From contig CAKZJE010000032.1 of the NCBI GenBank assembly GCA_936941155.1, positions 62,001-126,000 on the forward strand: a stretch of 64,000 bases of DNA. The letters are read 5' to 3'. The notes under the pieces are model-generated. The model ran no database searches, was not told the DNA's origin, and saw only the letters and a list, made by a program, of their open reading frames with translations. Below, piece after piece: positions 62,777 to 64,000 of this stretch. Position 1 is the stretch's first letter, and every line of letters begins with the position of its first letter. A program made the position numbers and the translations under genes. Source of the stretch: an uncultured Methylomonas sp. GTDB lineage: Bacteria; Pseudomonadota; Gammaproteobacteria; Methylococcales; Methylomonadaceae.

Positions 62777-64000
62777 ATGACGCAACAAAATTTATATACA
62801 AAACTTAAACACGCCAAAAGCGAAGAAGATGTGAAAGATATTTACATCAAAACCTTAGGGCTGAAAAGCTATAACAAAGGCGTGTTTAATGTTGATATTA
62901 GTACCGATGAAATTTGGTTTGAAGCCAAAATCACGGGTAAGCATTCTGCTTACGACATGTTCACACAATTACTTCACTACGTTCAAATAGGCTTAGATAA
63001 AGGCGAAGTTGTGCCGCCGTTTTTAGCGGTGATTGATACCGAAAAAGCGGCATTAATGAAAACCTCGGATATATTGCCCTTTTTAGCCAAAAAAACGGTG
63101 AAGTGGGGAAAATCTGCCAGCCAATATACCAAGGCAACACTTGATGAAGTGTCTGCCAATATCGGTGCGCATTTTGTGCAATTCTATCTTGAATCACATG
63201 AAGAAGAATTTATTAACACGGTTAAGGAGGCGATTAAATCAGGTGAAATTATAGGCAGGCAAATTACACCCGATAATTTAAAACAGGTATTTGATAAATG
63301 GGTTTTAATGATTGGGCGAGAGCTTATTGGCGCATCTGAGCAGGATTATAATCTCATCTTTTTTGCTGATATTATGAGCGATGGTGAATGTTCTGTATAT
63401 GAGGGTTTGCCTGTAGAGCTATTAATTAAAAATAAATACCCCGTCTTTTACTTGAATAAAAAATTTTATGAATTAGCAAGTAAAATAGGCTATAAAAGAT
63501 TTTGGAAAATTTATATTAGACCGCCTAAATCAGAATATCGCAATTATTTATTAGAACGGCGCGATAGTTTAATTCCCCTTAATGAACGCAGCTTTAAAGG
63601 CGCGTTTTATACGCCGTTAAATGTTGTTGATAAAGCTTATGACAAACTTGCTGAAATATTAGGGCAAAACTGGCAACAAGAATATTTAATTTGGGATATG
63701 TGTTGCGGTGTTGGGAATTTAGAAATTAAACACAGCAATCCTCGTAATCTTTTTATGAGTACGCTGGATAAAGCGGATATTGATATTATGAAAACGAATA
63801 ATACTTGCGCCGCTGCGCAGCGTTTTCAATATGATTATTTGAATGATGATATTAGCGATAATGGCAAAATTGATTACAGCTTATCAAATAAAACCCCACT
63901 CGAATTACGGCAAGCGATTTCTGAAAAGAAAAAAATTTTGGTATTAATTAATCCGCCGTATGCAGAAGCCGCGAATATGCTGGGTAATGAAGGAAAAACG
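62777..64000 (+). CDS. Type IIG-like restriction-modification enzyme, N-terminal part (cut by window end)
   Basis: A frame from ATG 62777 stays open for 408 codons to the window end. The N-terminal domain holds an E-x-K site ('DEIWFEAKITGKHSAYDMF') as in fused nuclease domains. Further on, 'GAFYTPLNVVDKAYDKL' and 'IWDMCCGVGNLEIKH' give the SAM-binding motif I region and 'VLINPPYAEAAN' is the NPPY motif of N6-adenine methyltransferases. The order nuclease-methylase is that of type IIG (Eco57I-like) enzymes. The target-recognition part must lie beyond the window. Confidence 0.82.
   Translation, partial: MTQQNLYTKLKHAKSEEDVKDIYIKTLGLKSYNKGVFNVDISTDEIWFEAKITGKHSAYDMFTQLLHYVQIGLDKGEVVPPFLAVIDTEKAALMKTSDILPFLAKKTVKWGKSASQYTKATLDEVSANIGAHFVQFYLESHEEEFINTVKEAIKSGEIIGRQITPDNLKQVFDKWVLMIGRELIGASEQDYNLIFFADIMSDGECSVYEGLPVELLIKNKYPVFYLNKKFYELASKIGYKRFWKIYIRPPKSEYRNYLLERRDSLIPLNERSFKGAFYTPLNVVDKAYDKLAEILGQNWQQEYLIWDMCCGVGNLEIKHSNPRNLFMSTLDKADIDIMKTNNTCAAAQRFQYDYLNDDISDNGKIDYSLSNKTPLELRQAISEKKKILVLINPPYAEAANMLGNEGKT

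Overview
The window is 64 kb of dense, fairly AT-rich chromosome from a gammaproteobacterium. The bamD/rluD/pgeF block, cytochrome bd genes with a CydX-type small subunit, an Aas-type acyltransferase/acyl-ACP synthetase, the fmdB-aspS neighbourhood and thrS-infC-rpmI-rplT all point there. The HypX-like protein, the SUMF1-type protein, many two-component and c-di-GMP proteins, and scattered short palindromes would fit a Beggiatoa/Thiothrix-type or methylotrophic lineage. That placement is inference; there is no rRNA gene here.

Layout. 1-5 kb: envelope and rRNA modification genes (TPR lipoprotein, BamD, RluD, PgeF), a ZIP metal transporter and a DUF2780 lipoprotein. 5-10 kb: a hybrid histidine kinase and a REC-HD-GYP regulator. 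10-26 kb: cytochrome bd biogenesis and structural genes (cydDC, cydA, cydB, a CydX-GGDEF fusion, psiE). A porin, an OFA-type MFS carrier and a glycine-zipper lipoprotein lie between cydDC and cydA. A 4 kb toxin/nuclease island (Uma2, an E-x-K nuclease-like protein, a broken DUF4209/HEPN gene, Fic antitoxin, Fic) sits between cydA and cydB. 26-33 kb: a sulfotransferase, a small GTPase with an unknown partner, PAS-GGDEF-EAL, and a SUMF1-type protein. 33-35 kb: a cysteine-rich winged-helix regulator, a truncated haemoglobin and a 2Fe-2S/FAD reductase. 35-41 kb: an outer membrane protein, pyrC, fmdB, two small accessory genes, aspS. 41-45 kb: a toxin-antitoxin and nuclease islet with several degraded genes. 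45-48 kb: EVE protein, a PhoU-kinase fusion and an ATP-grasp enzyme. 48-52 kb: a superinfection-immunity-like protein, a HypX-haemerythrin fusion and a GlxA-type regulator. 52-59 kb: desaturase, ubiA, ccmC, tRNA-Val and the thrS-infC-rpmI-rplT translation block. 59-64 kb: esterase, rubredoxin, HPt protein, aas, and the start of a type IIG-like restriction-modification enzyme cut by the window end.

Most notable points. (1) A cytochrome bd small subunit (CydX) fused to a degenerate GGDEF domain, directly after cydB. (2) cydA and cydB split by a toxin/nuclease island whose last gene overlaps the cydB start. (3) Short palindromic repeats lying in frame inside coding genes: two in pgeF and one in a SUMF1-type gene, with the same element read in the same frame in both genes, like Rickettsia palindromic elements. 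(4) An orphan HypX-like CO-forming enzyme fused to a complete di-iron haemerythrin domain. (5) A Fic antitoxin that joins a UPF0175-like region to a Fic inhibitory motif. Small palindromic or inverted-repeat families recur throughout, often between convergent genes where they may also act as terminators.
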